NCBI GenBank assembly: GCA_003243915.1
Contig: QHCC01000206.1
Location: forward strand, 1 to 48,501
Direction: 5' to 3'
DNA from: Pseudonocardiales bacterium
GTDB lineage: Bacteria; Actinomycetota; Actinomycetes; Mycobacteriales; Jatrophihabitantaceae
Length of the DNA stretch: 48,501 nt
Shown piece after piece: positions 1-10,177 of this stretch. Made by a program: the position numbers and the translations under genes. Under the pieces are notes generated by a model, which was given only the letters and a program-made list of their open reading frames with translations, was not told the origin of the DNA and ran no database searches. How positions within the stretch are numbered: position 1 is the first letter of the stretch; every line of letters begins with the position of its first letter.

Positions 1-17
1 ACGCGTTCCAAGCCGCC

Positions 18-117
18 GGGCTGGCGTGCGGCCTGCCGCGGGCTGGCGTGGCGCCTGCCGCGGGGCCGGCGTTGGGTCCGCCGCGGGGCCGGCGCCGGGC
101 TGTCGCGGGCTGGCGTG
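18..117. repeat. GC-rich short direct repeats at left edge
   Basis: The 11-mer GGGCTGGCGTG occurs at 18-28, 40-50 and 107-117, and the 15-mer GCCGCGGGGCCGGCG at 57-71 and 80-94. No convincing gene covers bases 1-180. Open frames exist here but have no start signal or recognisable product. Confidence 0.6.
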
Positions 118-166
118 GGCTGCCGCCGGAACTGCCGTGGGGCCACCGCGCGGCCGCCGGCATCGG

Positions 167-172
167 TACGCT
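167..172 (+). promoter_or_regulatory. -10 element TACGCT of a probable leaderless promoter
   Basis: TACGCT lies 8 nt before the ATG at 181 and no Shine-Dalgarno is present, so transcription probably begins at or next to the start codon. Confidence 0.45.
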
Positions 173-180
173 GCGCTGCG

Positions 181-651
181 ATGGCATCCTCCAGTGGCCT
201 GTACGCGGCGTACGGCTCGAACATGGACCCCGAGCAGATGCTCGAGCGGTGTCCACATTCGCCGGCGGCCGGAACGGGCTGGCTCAACGGCTGGCGGTTG
301 AGCTTCGGCGGCGAGGAACTCGGCTGGGACGGCGCGCTGGCGATGGTCGTCCCCGACCCGGCCAGCCAGGTCTTCGTGGCGCTGTACGACCTCTCGCCCC
401 ACGACCAGGAACTCCTGGACTACTGGGAAGGCGCCGACACCGGGCTGTACAACAAGATCAAATTACGGGTGTCGACGCTCGAGGCGAGGGCCGACGTGCT
501 CGCATGGGTCTACGTCCTTGACGGCTACGAGGGCGGCCTCCCGTCGGCGCGCTACCTCGGCCTGATCGCCGAGGCCGCGCAGGCCGCCGGCGCCCCCGAC
601 GGGTACGTCGCCGAACTGCGCTCGCGCCCGTGCCGATCCCTCGGCGAGTAG
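181..651 (+). CDS. gamma-glutamylcyclotransferase family protein
   Basis: A 156-residue protein of the GGCT/AIG2-like fold, which releases 5-oxoproline from gamma-glutamyl peptides or amines. The family's substrate loop motif YGSNM is at residues 12-16, and LDYWEG with a following Tyr (about residues 79-89) resembles the usual catalytic Glu region. The ATG at 181 is chosen because the frame upstream is low-complexity repeat and a TACGCT -10 box sits 8 nt before it. No signal peptide is visible, so it should act in the cytoplasm. It converges with the amidohydrolase gene. A glutamate-cysteine ligase-like gene is 1.3 kb away, which fits gamma-glutamyl thiol metabolism, but the true substrate is unknown. 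Confidence 0.82.
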   Translation: MASSSGLYAAYGSNMDPEQMLERCPHSPAAGTGWLNGWRLSFGGEELGWDGALAMVVPDPASQVFVALYDLSPHDQELLDYWEGADTGLYNKIKLRVSTLEARADVLAWVYVLDGYEGGLPSARYLGLIAEAAQAAGAPDGYVAELRSRPCRSLGE

Positions 652-734
652 TGCGGCCCGTCCGCCCGCTCGCTCGCCTGTGCCGCCGCTCGCCGCCGCC
701 CCCCGCCCCTGTTGGGTGACGGATTCCCATGATC

Positions 735-758
735 AGAGACGGCGAATGCGGCGTCTCT
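735..758. terminator. hairpin in convergent intergenic gap
   Basis: AGAGACG (735-741) and CGTCTCT (752-758) form a perfect 7-bp stem with a 10-nt loop. It lies 84 nt after the cyclotransferase stop and 36 nt after the amidohydrolase stop on the other strand. No T-run follows. A bidirectional terminator is the simplest reading. Confidence 0.4.
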
Positions 759-767
759 CAATGCACC

Positions 768-805
768 GATACGTCACTCGACGGTCTGATACGTCACTCG
801 ACGGT
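768..805. repeat. 18-bp tandem duplication across a stop codon
   Basis: GATACGTCACTCGACGGT occurs at 768-785 and again at 788-805, with a 20-bp period. The right copy contains the last codons and stop of the minus-strand amidohydrolase, so the left copy is a duplicated gene end. Confidence 0.75.
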
Positions 806-1945
806 GCGGGCCAGGGCGGCGCGAGCCAGCGCGACGGTGTAGCGGACCCCGACGGTCAGCGCGTCCTCGTCGATGTCGAATGTGCCCTGGTGCAGGTCGA
901 ACGGGGCGGCACCGGGCCGCCGCACTCCGAGCCGCGCGAGCGCGCCCGGAACCGAGTCGAGATACCAGGCGAAGTCCTCACCGCCCATGCTCTGTTCGGT
1001 CTCGGCCAGCGCGGCCGGGCCGAGCGCCGACACCACGGCGGCGCGCTGCACGGCCACGGCGGTGGGGTCGTTGATCACCGGCGGCACGCCACGCTGGTAG
1101 GTCGTCTCGGCACGGGCACCCGACGGCGCCATGACCTGGTCGACGAGCGTGCGCACCAGCGGTTCGGCAGCGTCCCAGGCGTTGCGGTCGAAGACGCGCA
1201 GGGTGCCGCGCAGCCGCCCGGACATCGGGATCGCGTTGACCGCCCGCCCGGCGTCGACCGCACCCCACACCAGCGACAGCGCCGCGCGCGGGTCGACGTG
1301 GCGGGACAGCAACCCCGGCAGTTCGGTGATCAACCGGCCCATCGCGTACACGACGTCGACGGTCAGGTGCGGGCGGGCGGTGTGCCCTCCGGGACCGGAG
1401 ACCACCACCTCGACCTGGTCGCACGCGGCGGTGATGGGCCCGATCCGCGCTCCGATCAGGCCGGTCTCCAGGCGCGGGTCGCAGTGCAGCGCGAAGATCT
1501 GCTCGACCCCGTCCAGCGCACCGGCGGCCACGACCGACACCGCACCGCCGGGCAGGCTCTCCTCGGCCGGCTGGAAGATCAGCCTGATCCGGCCGGGCAC
1601 TTCGACCCGGACCAGTTCCGCGGCCGCGGCGAGCAGGATCGCGGTGTGCGCGTCGTGCCCGCAACCGTGGCAGACCCCGTCGACACGCGAGCGGTATGCC
1701 ACGTCCTTGAGATCGTTGATGGGCAGCGCGTCGATGTCGGCCCGCAGCGCGATCATGCGACCGGTGGTGCCGATGTCGCAGATCACGCCGGTGCCGCCGG
1801 GCAGCACCTGGGGAAGCAGGCCCAGGTGCAGCAGCTGATCGACGATGAGGTCCGTGGTCCGTTTCTCCTCGAAGGCCAGCTCCGGGTGGGCGTGCAGGTC
1901 GCGCCGCAGCGCGACGACGTCGTCGATCACCAGGCACCTCGGCAC
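794..1945 (-). CDS. M20 family metallo-amidohydrolase (amidase/aminoacylase type)
   Basis: A 383-residue zinc-dependent amidohydrolase of the M20D group (HipO/AbgA/N-acyl-amino-acid hydrolase-like) that cleaves N-acyl or amide bonds of amino-acid conjugates. Visible family marks are DLHAHPELAFEE near the N-terminus, the metal-binding CHGCGHDAH near residue 95, QPAEE with the catalytic and metal Glu near 130, an LHCDP segment, and SMGGEDF before the C-terminus. The exact substrate cannot be read from sequence. The GTG at 1945 is the furthest upstream start in frame. It has neither a Shine-Dalgarno nor a TANNNT box, so an internal GTG at 1930 is possible. The gene follows the glutamate-cysteine ligase-like gene by 34 bp on the same strand and may be co-transcribed. 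Confidence 0.85.
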   Translation of the reverse strand: MPRCLVIDDVVALRRDLHAHPELAFEEKRTTDLIVDQLLHLGLLPQVLPGGTGVICDIGTTGRMIALRADIDALPINDLKDVAYRSRVDGVCHGCGHDAHTAILLAAAAELVRVEVPGRIRLIFQPAEESLPGGAVSVVAAGALDGVEQIFALHCDPRLETGLIGARIGPITAACDQVEVVVSGPGGHTARPHLTVDVVYAMGRLITELPGLLSRHVDPRAALSLVWGAVDAGRAVNAIPMSGRLRGTLRVFDRNAWDAAEPLVRTLVDQVMAPSGARAETTYQRGVPPVINDPTAVAVQRAAVVSALGPAALAETEQSMGGEDFAWYLDSVPGALARLGVRRPGAAPFDLHQGTFDIDEDALTVGVRYTVALARAALARTVE

Positions 1946-1979
1946 GACGGCGAACGCGGTGGGTTGTCCGGTAGGGGGG

Positions 1980-3116
1980 TCATAGGCTCAGACCGTCGCG
2001 CATCTCGGCCAGCAGCAGGTCGACAACCGGACGCAGCTCGCCGCCGTTGGCGGCAGCCACCGCGCGCTGGCGCTGGTAGCTCGCGCCGCACTCGATCAGC
2101 CGCGGGATCGACTCGAGCTCTGCGGCGCAGTCCAGGCGCCGCGCGACGGGCAGCAGGTCCTCGACGAGGTCGGTGATGGCCTGCTTGACCGGCTGCACGG
2201 TGCCGCTGTTGTCGATGACGATCTCCGCGTCCAGGCCGTACCTGGCCGCTCGCCACTTGTTCTCCCGTACCAGCCACGGCCGCGGTTCGGGCAGGGTGTA
2301 GCCGTTGTCGAGCTGGCGGTCGAAGCGCTCGACCAGGCACTGCGCCAGCGCCGCGACGCAGCCGATCTCGTCCAGCGTCGGCAGGCCGTCACAGATGCGC
2401 AGCTCGACGGTGCCGAAATTGGGGTGCGGGCGGATGTCCCACCACACCTCGCGGATCGACTCGATGGCGTGCGAGGAGATCAGCGCATCCATGTACTTCT
2501 CGAATGCGTCCCAGCCGGAGAGCTGGAACGGCAGCCCGGCCGTCGGCAGCGCCTCGAAGACCTTGCTCCGGTAGGACGCGAGGCCGGTGTCCGAGCCGAT
2601 CCAGTACGGGCTGGACGCGGACAGCGCCAGGAAATGAGGCAGGTAGGCCAGCAGCCCGTTGACGATCGGGATCACCTTGTCCGTCGAGCGCACCCCGCAG
2701 TGCACGTGCACCCCGAAGATCTGCAGCTGACGGGCCATCCACTGGTTGCGCTCCAACAGGGCGTGGTAACGCGCGTCGTCGGTGATCCGCTGGGTGGCCC
2801 AGTCGGTGATCGGGTGGGTGCCGCTGCAGAGCAGGCCGGCATTCTGATCCTTCGCCGCGGCGGCGACCTCGGCCACCGTCCCGGCGAGGTCGGCCTTGGC
2901 CTCCTCGACGGTCTGGCAGATGCCGGTGATGACTTCGACGCAGGATTGCAGGAGTTCGTGCTTCGCCTTGGGGTGCTCACCGTCGCCCTTGGGGGAGATG
3001 GCAGCCAGGACGGCATCGGAGACGCCGGTCAGCCCACGGGTGTCCAGGTCGACGAGCTCGAGTTCCCATTCGACACCGAGACTGGTCCGCTCGGACGGCG
3101 AGAAGTCGATGCGCAC
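1980..3116 (-). CDS. YbdK-type glutamate-cysteine ligase (carboxylate-amine ligase)
   Basis: A 378-residue member of the GCS2 family, which makes gamma-glutamyl amide bonds using ATP. GVEWELEL (residues 14-21) carries the two acidic metal ligands of the GxExE motif, HVHCGV is near residue 136, and a HPNFGTVELRICDG block lies near 230. These are the conserved ligase blocks. Family members have weak glutamate-cysteine ligase activity, and the true substrate in actinomycetes is often unsettled. The GTG at 3116 is chosen because the frame upstream loses similarity and TACCCT sits exactly 7 nt before it. It probably leads a short transcript with the amidohydrolase. Confidence 0.87.
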   Translation of the reverse strand: MRIDFSPSERTSLGVEWELELVDLDTRGLTGVSDAVLAAISPKGDGEHPKAKHELLQSCVEVITGICQTVEEAKADLAGTVAEVAAAAKDQNAGLLCSGTHPITDWATQRITDDARYHALLERNQWMARQLQIFGVHVHCGVRSTDKVIPIVNGLLAYLPHFLALSASSPYWIGSDTGLASYRSKVFEALPTAGLPFQLSGWDAFEKYMDALISSHAIESIREVWWDIRPHPNFGTVELRICDGLPTLDEIGCVAALAQCLVERFDRQLDNGYTLPEPRPWLVRENKWRAARYGLDAEIVIDNSGTVQPVKQAITDLVEDLLPVARRLDCAAELESIPRLIECGASYQRQRAVAAANGGELRPVVDLLLAEMRDGLSL

Positions 3117-3123
3117 TCTGTGA

Positions 3124-3129
3124 AGGGTA
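3124..3129 (-). promoter_or_regulatory. -10 element TACCCT before the glutamate-cysteine ligase gene
   Basis: On the minus strand TACCCT is followed by 7 nt and then the GTG start at 3116, with no ribosome binding site. This supports a leaderless start. Confidence 0.5.
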
Positions 3130-3226
3130 GCGGCGAGGATGTTCGGGGCTTGCTGGGAGGGGTGCGGCCCGAGCGGCGCCCAGCTCGGTCTGGGCGCCCG
3201 GCGCCACGAACGGCGCGGTCCGGCAG

Positions 3227-3433
3227 CTAGTCGATCGTGCTCCTGCGCACGATCAGATGGTGGACGTACACCAACGCCAGGCCCGGGATGAACAGGAACG
3301 CCAGCGGCCCACGCGTGAACGTCTGCGCGACCGACACGACGATGAGGACGGCGGCGGCTACCACGATCAACGCCAGCCAGGGGCGGCTGCGCCACGCGGC
3401 CCGGTAGGCCGCCCACGCCGTCGACTCGCTCAC
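3227..3433 (-). CDS. small two-helix membrane protein
   Basis: A 68-residue protein with two hydrophobic stretches, about residues 18-36 and 43-58, separated by a short polar turn (QTFTRG). The N-terminus and C-terminus are both charged. No family was recognised. The GTG at 3433 is supported by TAGGGT exactly 7 nt upstream. It sits alone between meaB and the ligase gene, and nothing in it indicates a function. Confidence 0.6.
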   Translation of the reverse strand: MSESTAWAAYRAAWRSRPWLALIVVAAAVLIVVSVAQTFTRGPLAFLFIPGLALVYVHHLIVRRSTID

Positions 3434-3440
3434 GACCGCG

Positions 3441-3446
3441 ACCCTA
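3441..3446 (-). promoter_or_regulatory. -10 element TAGGGT before the small membrane protein gene
   Basis: TAGGGT on the minus strand, then 7 nt, then the GTG at 3433. This is the same arrangement as upstream of upp. Confidence 0.5.
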
Positions 3447-3463
3447 CGCGAGCGCCGGCGGGC

Positions 3464-4441
3464 TCAGCCGTCCGCGTCGACGCGGCCCAGGATGCGGGTG
3501 GCGGCTTGATCGGCCGTGATCTCGCCGGCCAGCACGGCCGCCTCGGCAGCCTGGACGGCGGCCCGCACGCCTGGGGCGCTCAGGCGGTCGAGCAGCCGGT
3601 CGCGCACCATCGCCCGCGTCCACTCGACGAGCTGCCGCTGGCGCTTGGCGGGCAGCTCGCCGCGCTCGACCAGCCGGTTGCGGTGGCGGGTGACGTGCTT
3701 CCAGACCCGGTCCATGTTGAGGTTGTCCCGGCCACTGCAGGTCACCACGGGCGTCTGCCAGTCGTCGTCGGCGCCGCGCAGGAAACGCAGCGCCGCGGAC
3801 AGCTCGCGAGCCGCCCGCTCGGACTCCTCCGCATGCTCGCCGTCGGACTTGTTCACCCCGATCACGTCGGCCAGCTCGAGGATCCCGCGCTTCATGCCCT
3901 GCAGCTGGTCACCGGTGCGGGCGAGCGTCAGGAACAGGAACGTGTCGACCATGTCGGCGACAACATACTCTGACTGCCCCACCCCCACCGTCTCGACCAA
4001 CACGATGTCGTAGCCGGCCGCCTCCATCACCAGCATCGTCTCGCGGGTGGCCTTGGCGACACCGCCCAGCGTGCCGGCGCTCGGGGACGCCCGGACGAAC
4101 GCATGCGGTTCGGCGGCCAGCCTGGTCATCCGGGTCTTGTCGCCGAGGATGCTGCCGCCACTGCGGCTCGAGGACGGGTCGACGGCCAGCACGGCCACGC
4201 GGTGCCCGGCGGCGACAAGGTTCATGCCGAGCGTGTCGATGAACGTCGACTTGCCCACCCCCGGGACTCCGGTGATCCCCACTCGTTGGGCCTGGCCGGC
4301 GTGGGGCAGCAGCTCGACCAGCAACCGCTGCGCCTGCTCGCGGTGATCGGCGCGCCGCGACTCGACGAGCGTGATCGCCCGCGCGATCGCCGCGCGGTCA
4401 CCGGCGAGCACCGCCGCAGCCAGCCCGTGCGGTGTCGGCAC
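3464..4441 (-). CDS. meaB: methylmalonyl-CoA mutase-associated GTPase MeaB
   Basis: A 325-residue G3E-family P-loop GTPase that protects methylmalonyl-CoA mutase and gates loading of its adenosylcobalamin. The Walker A motif GVPGVGKS is at residues 58-65. The switch I block VDPSSSRSGGSILGDKTRM starts near 87, the switch II block ETVGVGQSE is near 149, and the guanine-binding NKSD is near 197. Length and motif order fit MeaB/ArgK. The start is a GTG at 4441, 4 bp after the mutB stop, so it is the last gene of the mutA-mutB-meaB operon. The context makes the role firm. Confidence 0.95.
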   Translation of the reverse strand: MPTPHGLAAAVLAGDRAAIARAITLVESRRADHREQAQRLLVELLPHAGQAQRVGITGVPGVGKSTFIDTLGMNLVAAGHRVAVLAVDPSSSRSGGSILGDKTRMTRLAAEPHAFVRASPSAGTLGGVAKATRETMLVMEAAGYDIVLVETVGVGQSEYVVADMVDTFLFLTLARTGDQLQGMKRGILELADVIGVNKSDGEHAEESERAARELSAALRFLRGADDDWQTPVVTCSGRDNLNMDRVWKHVTRHRNRLVERGELPAKRQRQLVEWTRAMVRDRLLDRLSAPGVRAAVQAAEAAVLAGEITADQAATRILGRVDADG

Positions 4442-4445
4442 TGGT

Positions 4446-6637
<2,192 letters not shown>

Positions 6638-6638
<1 letters not shown>

Positions 6639-8482
6639 CACGCGATCCCCAGCTTGTCGAGTGTTGTCCCCAGGACCCCCAGCGCGTCGACGCCGGTGTA
6701 CAGGTAGCCGTCCACGCCGGCTGTCTGTTCACCGTCGCCGGGCTGCCCGGCCAGCCAGACGTGGGTGGCGCCGGCCGCCTTCAGCGCCTGCCCTGCGGGC
6801 GCGGCGTCGACGGCATAGACCCGGTTGGCCGAGCACAGGCACGCGACCGTCGAGCCGCTCGCCCGGAAGGCCGTGACGATCTGCGTCAGGTCGCCGGTGC
6901 CGACCACGGGCTCGATCCCGCCGGCCCGGAACAGGTTGGCGGCGAAACCGACCCGCGCGCGGTGCGCGGCAGTCGGGCCGAGCGCGGCAAGGAAGACGGC
7001 TGGGCGCGCTGCGGCGGCGTCGGCGCGGTCCCGAAGCTCCTCGAAGACCTGCGCGTACCGCAGCCGCGGCAACGCAGCGCCAGTCGGCCGCGCGGGCGCC
7101 GCCGGCCGCACGACCGGTGCCTCACCGGGGAACGCAAACTCGCTGACGCCGGTGATCGGCGCGCGGCGGTGGGCTACGTCGGCGGCGCGTTCGTCGCGTG
7201 CGGTGGCGAGCAGGCGATCGATCGTGCCGTCGTCCAGGGCGGCCAATGCGCCACCGGCCCGCTCGATCGCGATGAACGTCGCCCAGCCCGCCTCGGCGAG
7301 GGAGTCGGTGAGCGACTCGACGTACCACGAGCCGCCGGCCGCGTCGATCACCCGGGCCAGGCTGGACTCGTCGTGCAGGATCGACTGGGTGTTGCGGGCG
7401 ATCCGCCGGGCCAGCTCGTCCGAGCGGCCGATCGCGGCGTCGAACGGGGCCACGGTGATGACGTCGGCACCGCCGACGGCTGCCGCGAAGCACGCGATCG
7501 TGCTACGCAGCAGGTTCACCCACGGGTCACGTCGCGTCAGCATCGCCGCGGACGTGACCGCGTGCTGCCGCTGGCCGGGCCGCCCGGGACTCGCCCCGGA
7601 CAGCTCGGCGACCCGGTCCCAGACGCGTCGCGCGGCACGCAGTTTCGCGATGGACAGGAACTGGTCGGCGGTGACGGCGTAGCGGAACTCGAGCAGGCGC
7701 AGCGCGGCATCCACGGACAGACCGGCATCGCTCAGGGCCCGCAGGTAGGCGACGCCGACCGCTGTCGCGACGCCCAGCTCGTCCGCGTCGCTACCGCCGG
7801 CATCGTGGTAGATCGTGCCGTCGACGGTGGCCACGCGCAGGTTGGCAAGGCCGCTGGCCGCCGCGGCCAGCTCACCGAGCAGTCCCAGGTCGGCGACGGC
7901 ACCGGCGCCCGCTCGCAATCCGATCGGGTCGGCGCCGAGCGTCCCGGCCACCTCGTCCGGGGCGACCCCCCGCTCGGCCACCAGCCGCAGATAAGCCGCG
8001 GCCGCCACCCCCGTCTGGGTACCCGCGTCAAGAGCGATCGGCGCACGCTCGAGGTACACGCCGTCGAGGGCCGCGGGCAGGTCGGCCACGGCCAGGCCGC
8101 CGTCGCCCAGGACGAGCCACAGGGAGCTCGCCCCGTTGCCGAGATCGGCCAGGACCGCCGCCCGGGTGCGGCCCGCGTCGGGATCGGCATGGCGCTGGCG
8201 GACGTCCCAGCCGGCGCGTGCGGTGCCATCGACGCAGCTGCCACGTACGAACGGCGGGTGACCGGGAAGCCCGTCGCTGGCCACCGGGTGCGCGTCCTCG
8301 GCCGTGTAGAGCGGCTTGACCGTGATGCCGTCGTAGGTCGTCGTGCTGAGCGCGACTTCAGGGTCCAGCCCCGCGTCCCGGCCTGACTTGCGCAGTACCT
8401 CGCTGACCAGGGCGCGCCACCGCTCCCGCGAGACGGCCGGGAACTCGGTGCCGAGCGCGAGATGCTCCGGCTGGGCGGACAT
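6638..8482 (-). CDS. mutA: methylmalonyl-CoA mutase small (non-catalytic) subunit
   Basis: A 614-residue partner subunit of MutB. It aligns in outline with the large subunit ([15 protein letters not shown] near the N-terminus, an [10 protein letters not shown] block in the middle). The C-terminal domain has lost the cobalamin motif: the segment matching DxHxxG reads AAHRAR, so it should not bind B12, as expected for MutA. The ATG at 8482 is chosen over longer frames because TACCAT lies 6 nt upstream and the upstream reading overlaps the divergent pnp gene. It is the first gene of the operon with mutB and meaB. Confidence 0.93.
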
Positions 8483-8488
8483 GGGCGA

Positions 8489-8494
8489 ATGGTA
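8489..8494 (-). promoter_or_regulatory. -10 element TACCAT of the mut operon
   Basis: TACCAT on the minus strand sits 6 nt before the mutA ATG. It forms a divergent pair with the pnp promoter about 90 bp away. Confidence 0.45.
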
Positions 8495-8580
8495 TGGCGG
8501 GCGTGGCGCCGCGGGCGCGCCAAGGTGGCCGATCTCTCCGCGATGCGGCGGGTTTCCGTCCACCGGGAACCCGTCCCCAT

Positions 8581-8586
8581 TAGGCT
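8581..8586 (+). promoter_or_regulatory. -10 element TAGGCT of the pnp operon
   Basis: TAGGCT is followed by 8 nt and the GTG start at 8595. No ribosome binding site is seen. Confidence 0.45.
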
Positions 8587-8594
8587 CCGCGGAC

Positions 8595-9404
8595 GTGACA
8601 GGCAGCGAAGCCCCGGGGGATCCGTCCGCTGCTGCGCGGGCCGCGGCCGACGTGCTGGCGCAGCGGACCGGAGTACCGCGCCACGATGTCGCGATCGTGC
8701 TTGGTTCGGGCTGGGTGCCGGCCATCGACTCGCTCGGCACCGCGATCGCCGAGGTGCCGGTCACCGACCTGCCCGGCTTCCTGCCCCCCGCTGTCGAAGG
8801 GCATGCCGGGCGGATCCGCTCGTTGACGGTCGGCGACAGACGGGTGCTCGCGTTCATGGGCCGCACCCATCTGTACGAGGGGCGGGGCGTCGACCCGGTC
8901 GTGCACGGGGTGCGGGTGGCCGCCGCGGCCGGGTGCCGGACGATCGTGCTGACCAACGCCTGCGGCGGCCTGCGCGCCGGGCTGTCCGTCGGCGACCCGG
9001 TGATGATCAGCGACCACCTCAACCTCACCGGGCGCACGCCGCTGGTGGGCGCGCGCTTCGTCGACCTCACCGACCTCTACCCGGCTCGGTTGCGGGCGCT
9101 GGTACGCGGCATCGACCCGACGATCACCGAAGGCGTCTACGCGATGTTTCCCGGCCCGCAGTACGAGACCCCCGCCGAGGTGCGCATGGCCGGGGTGCTC
9201 GGGGCCGACCTGGTCGGCATGTCGACGGTGCTGGAGGCGATCGCCGCCCGGGCCGAGGGCTGCGAGGTGCTCGGCCTGTCCCTGGTCACCAACCTGGCCG
9301 CCGGGCTGGGTGACCCGCTCGACCATGAGGAAGTGCTCGCTGCCGGCCGGGCCGCGGCGACCAGGATGGGCGGGCTGCTCGCGCAGGTGATCCCGCAGCT
9401 GTGA
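8595..9404 (+). CDS. purine-nucleoside phosphorylase
   Basis: A 269-residue trimeric-type (PNP/MTAP family) phosphorylase that splits purine (deoxy)nucleosides into base and (deoxy)ribose-1-phosphate. The phosphate-binding GSGW is at residues 37-40, GRTHLYEG is near 89-96, TNACGGL follows, MFPGPQYET is near 184, and the sugar/phosphate GMSTVLEA is near 209-216. The GTG at 8595 fits both family length and the upstream TAGGCT box; the frame continues upstream over the mutA promoter without similarity. It overlaps the next gene by GTGA. The neighbouring sugar-phosphate mutase gene could use its product. Confidence 0.93.
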   Translation: MTGSEAPGDPSAAARAAADVLAQRTGVPRHDVAIVLGSGWVPAIDSLGTAIAEVPVTDLPGFLPPAVEGHAGRIRSLTVGDRRVLAFMGRTHLYEGRGVDPVVHGVRVAAAAGCRTIVLTNACGGLRAGLSVGDPVMISDHLNLTGRTPLVGARFVDLTDLYPARLRALVRGIDPTITEGVYAMFPGPQYETPAEVRMAGVLGADLVGMSTVLEAIAARAEGCEVLGLSLVTNLAAGLGDPLDHEEVLAAGRAAATRMGGLLAQVIPQL

Positions 9405-10177
9405 GCGTCCTGATCACCGGAGCCGCGGGGGCGATCGGGTCGGCCCTCACCGCGCGGCTGCCGGCCTACGGCTGGACGGTCCGGGGCCTGGATCGGGTAC
9501 CGGTCGACGGCGCGATCCTCGGCGACGTCACCTGCCCGGCCGACCTGGACGCGGGGATGACGGGCGCGAGCGCTGTCGTGCACCTGGCCGGACACCCCAG
9601 CGAGGCGCCGTGGGGGGTGCTGCGCGAAGCCAACCTCGAGGGCGCGGTGCAGCTGTTCGAGGCGGCCCGCCGGCACGGGGTCCCGCGGGTCGTGTACGCG
9701 TCCTCCATCCACGCGACCGGCTTCACACCGGTGACGCCGCAGCTGTCGGCGGGCAGCCCGGCCCGCCCCGACACCCTCTACGGCGTCAGCAAGGTCTTCG
9801 GCGAGACCCTCGGGCGCTACTACGCCGACCGCTACGGGATGCGGGTCGCCTGCCTGCGCATCGGCACGTTCGCGCCCACCCCGCCGGACGTCTGGGCGCT
9901 GGCCAGCTGGCTGTCCCCGGACGATTGCGCCCGGCTCGTCGACGCCTGCCTGCGCTCACCCGCGCTGACCTACGCCCTGCTCTGGGGGGTCTCGGCGAAC
10001 ACGCGGGGCACGTGGTCCATGGACGAGGGCCGCGCTCTGGGCTACCTGCCGCAGGACGACTCGGAGGCTTACGCGGACGCGGTTCCCGCCGGCGAGAGCT
10101 ACCCCTCGGATGCCTTCGTCGGTGGCGGCTTCACCTCGCCCGGCTTCGGTATCGACGAGGTGCTGGCGCGCTCATGA
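9401..10177 (+). CDS. NAD-dependent epimerase/dehydratase, uronate dehydrogenase-like
   Basis: A 258-residue extended short-chain dehydrogenase. The nucleotide-binding GAAGAIGS is at residues 7-14. The catalytic Ser is in ASSIH (about residues 100-104), and the Tyr/Lys pair is in YGVSK (about 127-131). Family members oxidise uronic acids or epimerise nucleotide sugars; short length and general sequence look more like uronate dehydrogenase, but I cannot assign a substrate. The GTG at 9401 overlaps the pnp stop, and its own stop overlaps the next ATG, so all three genes are translationally coupled. Confidence 0.8.
   Translation: MSVLITGAAGAIGSALTARLPAYGWTVRGLDRVPVDGAILGDVTCPADLDAGMTGASAVVHLAGHPSEAPWGVLREANLEGAVQLFEAARRHGVPRVVYASSIHATGFTPVTPQLSAGSPARPDTLYGVSKVFGETLGRYYADRYGMRVACLRIGTFAPTPPDVWALASWLSPDDCARLVDACLRSPALTYALLWGVSANTRGTWSMDEGRALGYLPQDDSEAYADAVPAGESYPSDAFVGGGFTSPGFGIDEVLARS

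Noticed and set aside
680-2176. Long plus-strand open frame opposite the amidohydrolase
   Set aside because: Shadow of the real gene: low-complexity Arg/His/Gly product with no family features, caused by high-GC codon use. The same holds for long antisense frames at 5265-6707, 10099-11802, 14649-16493, 18846-21293 and 23492-24814.
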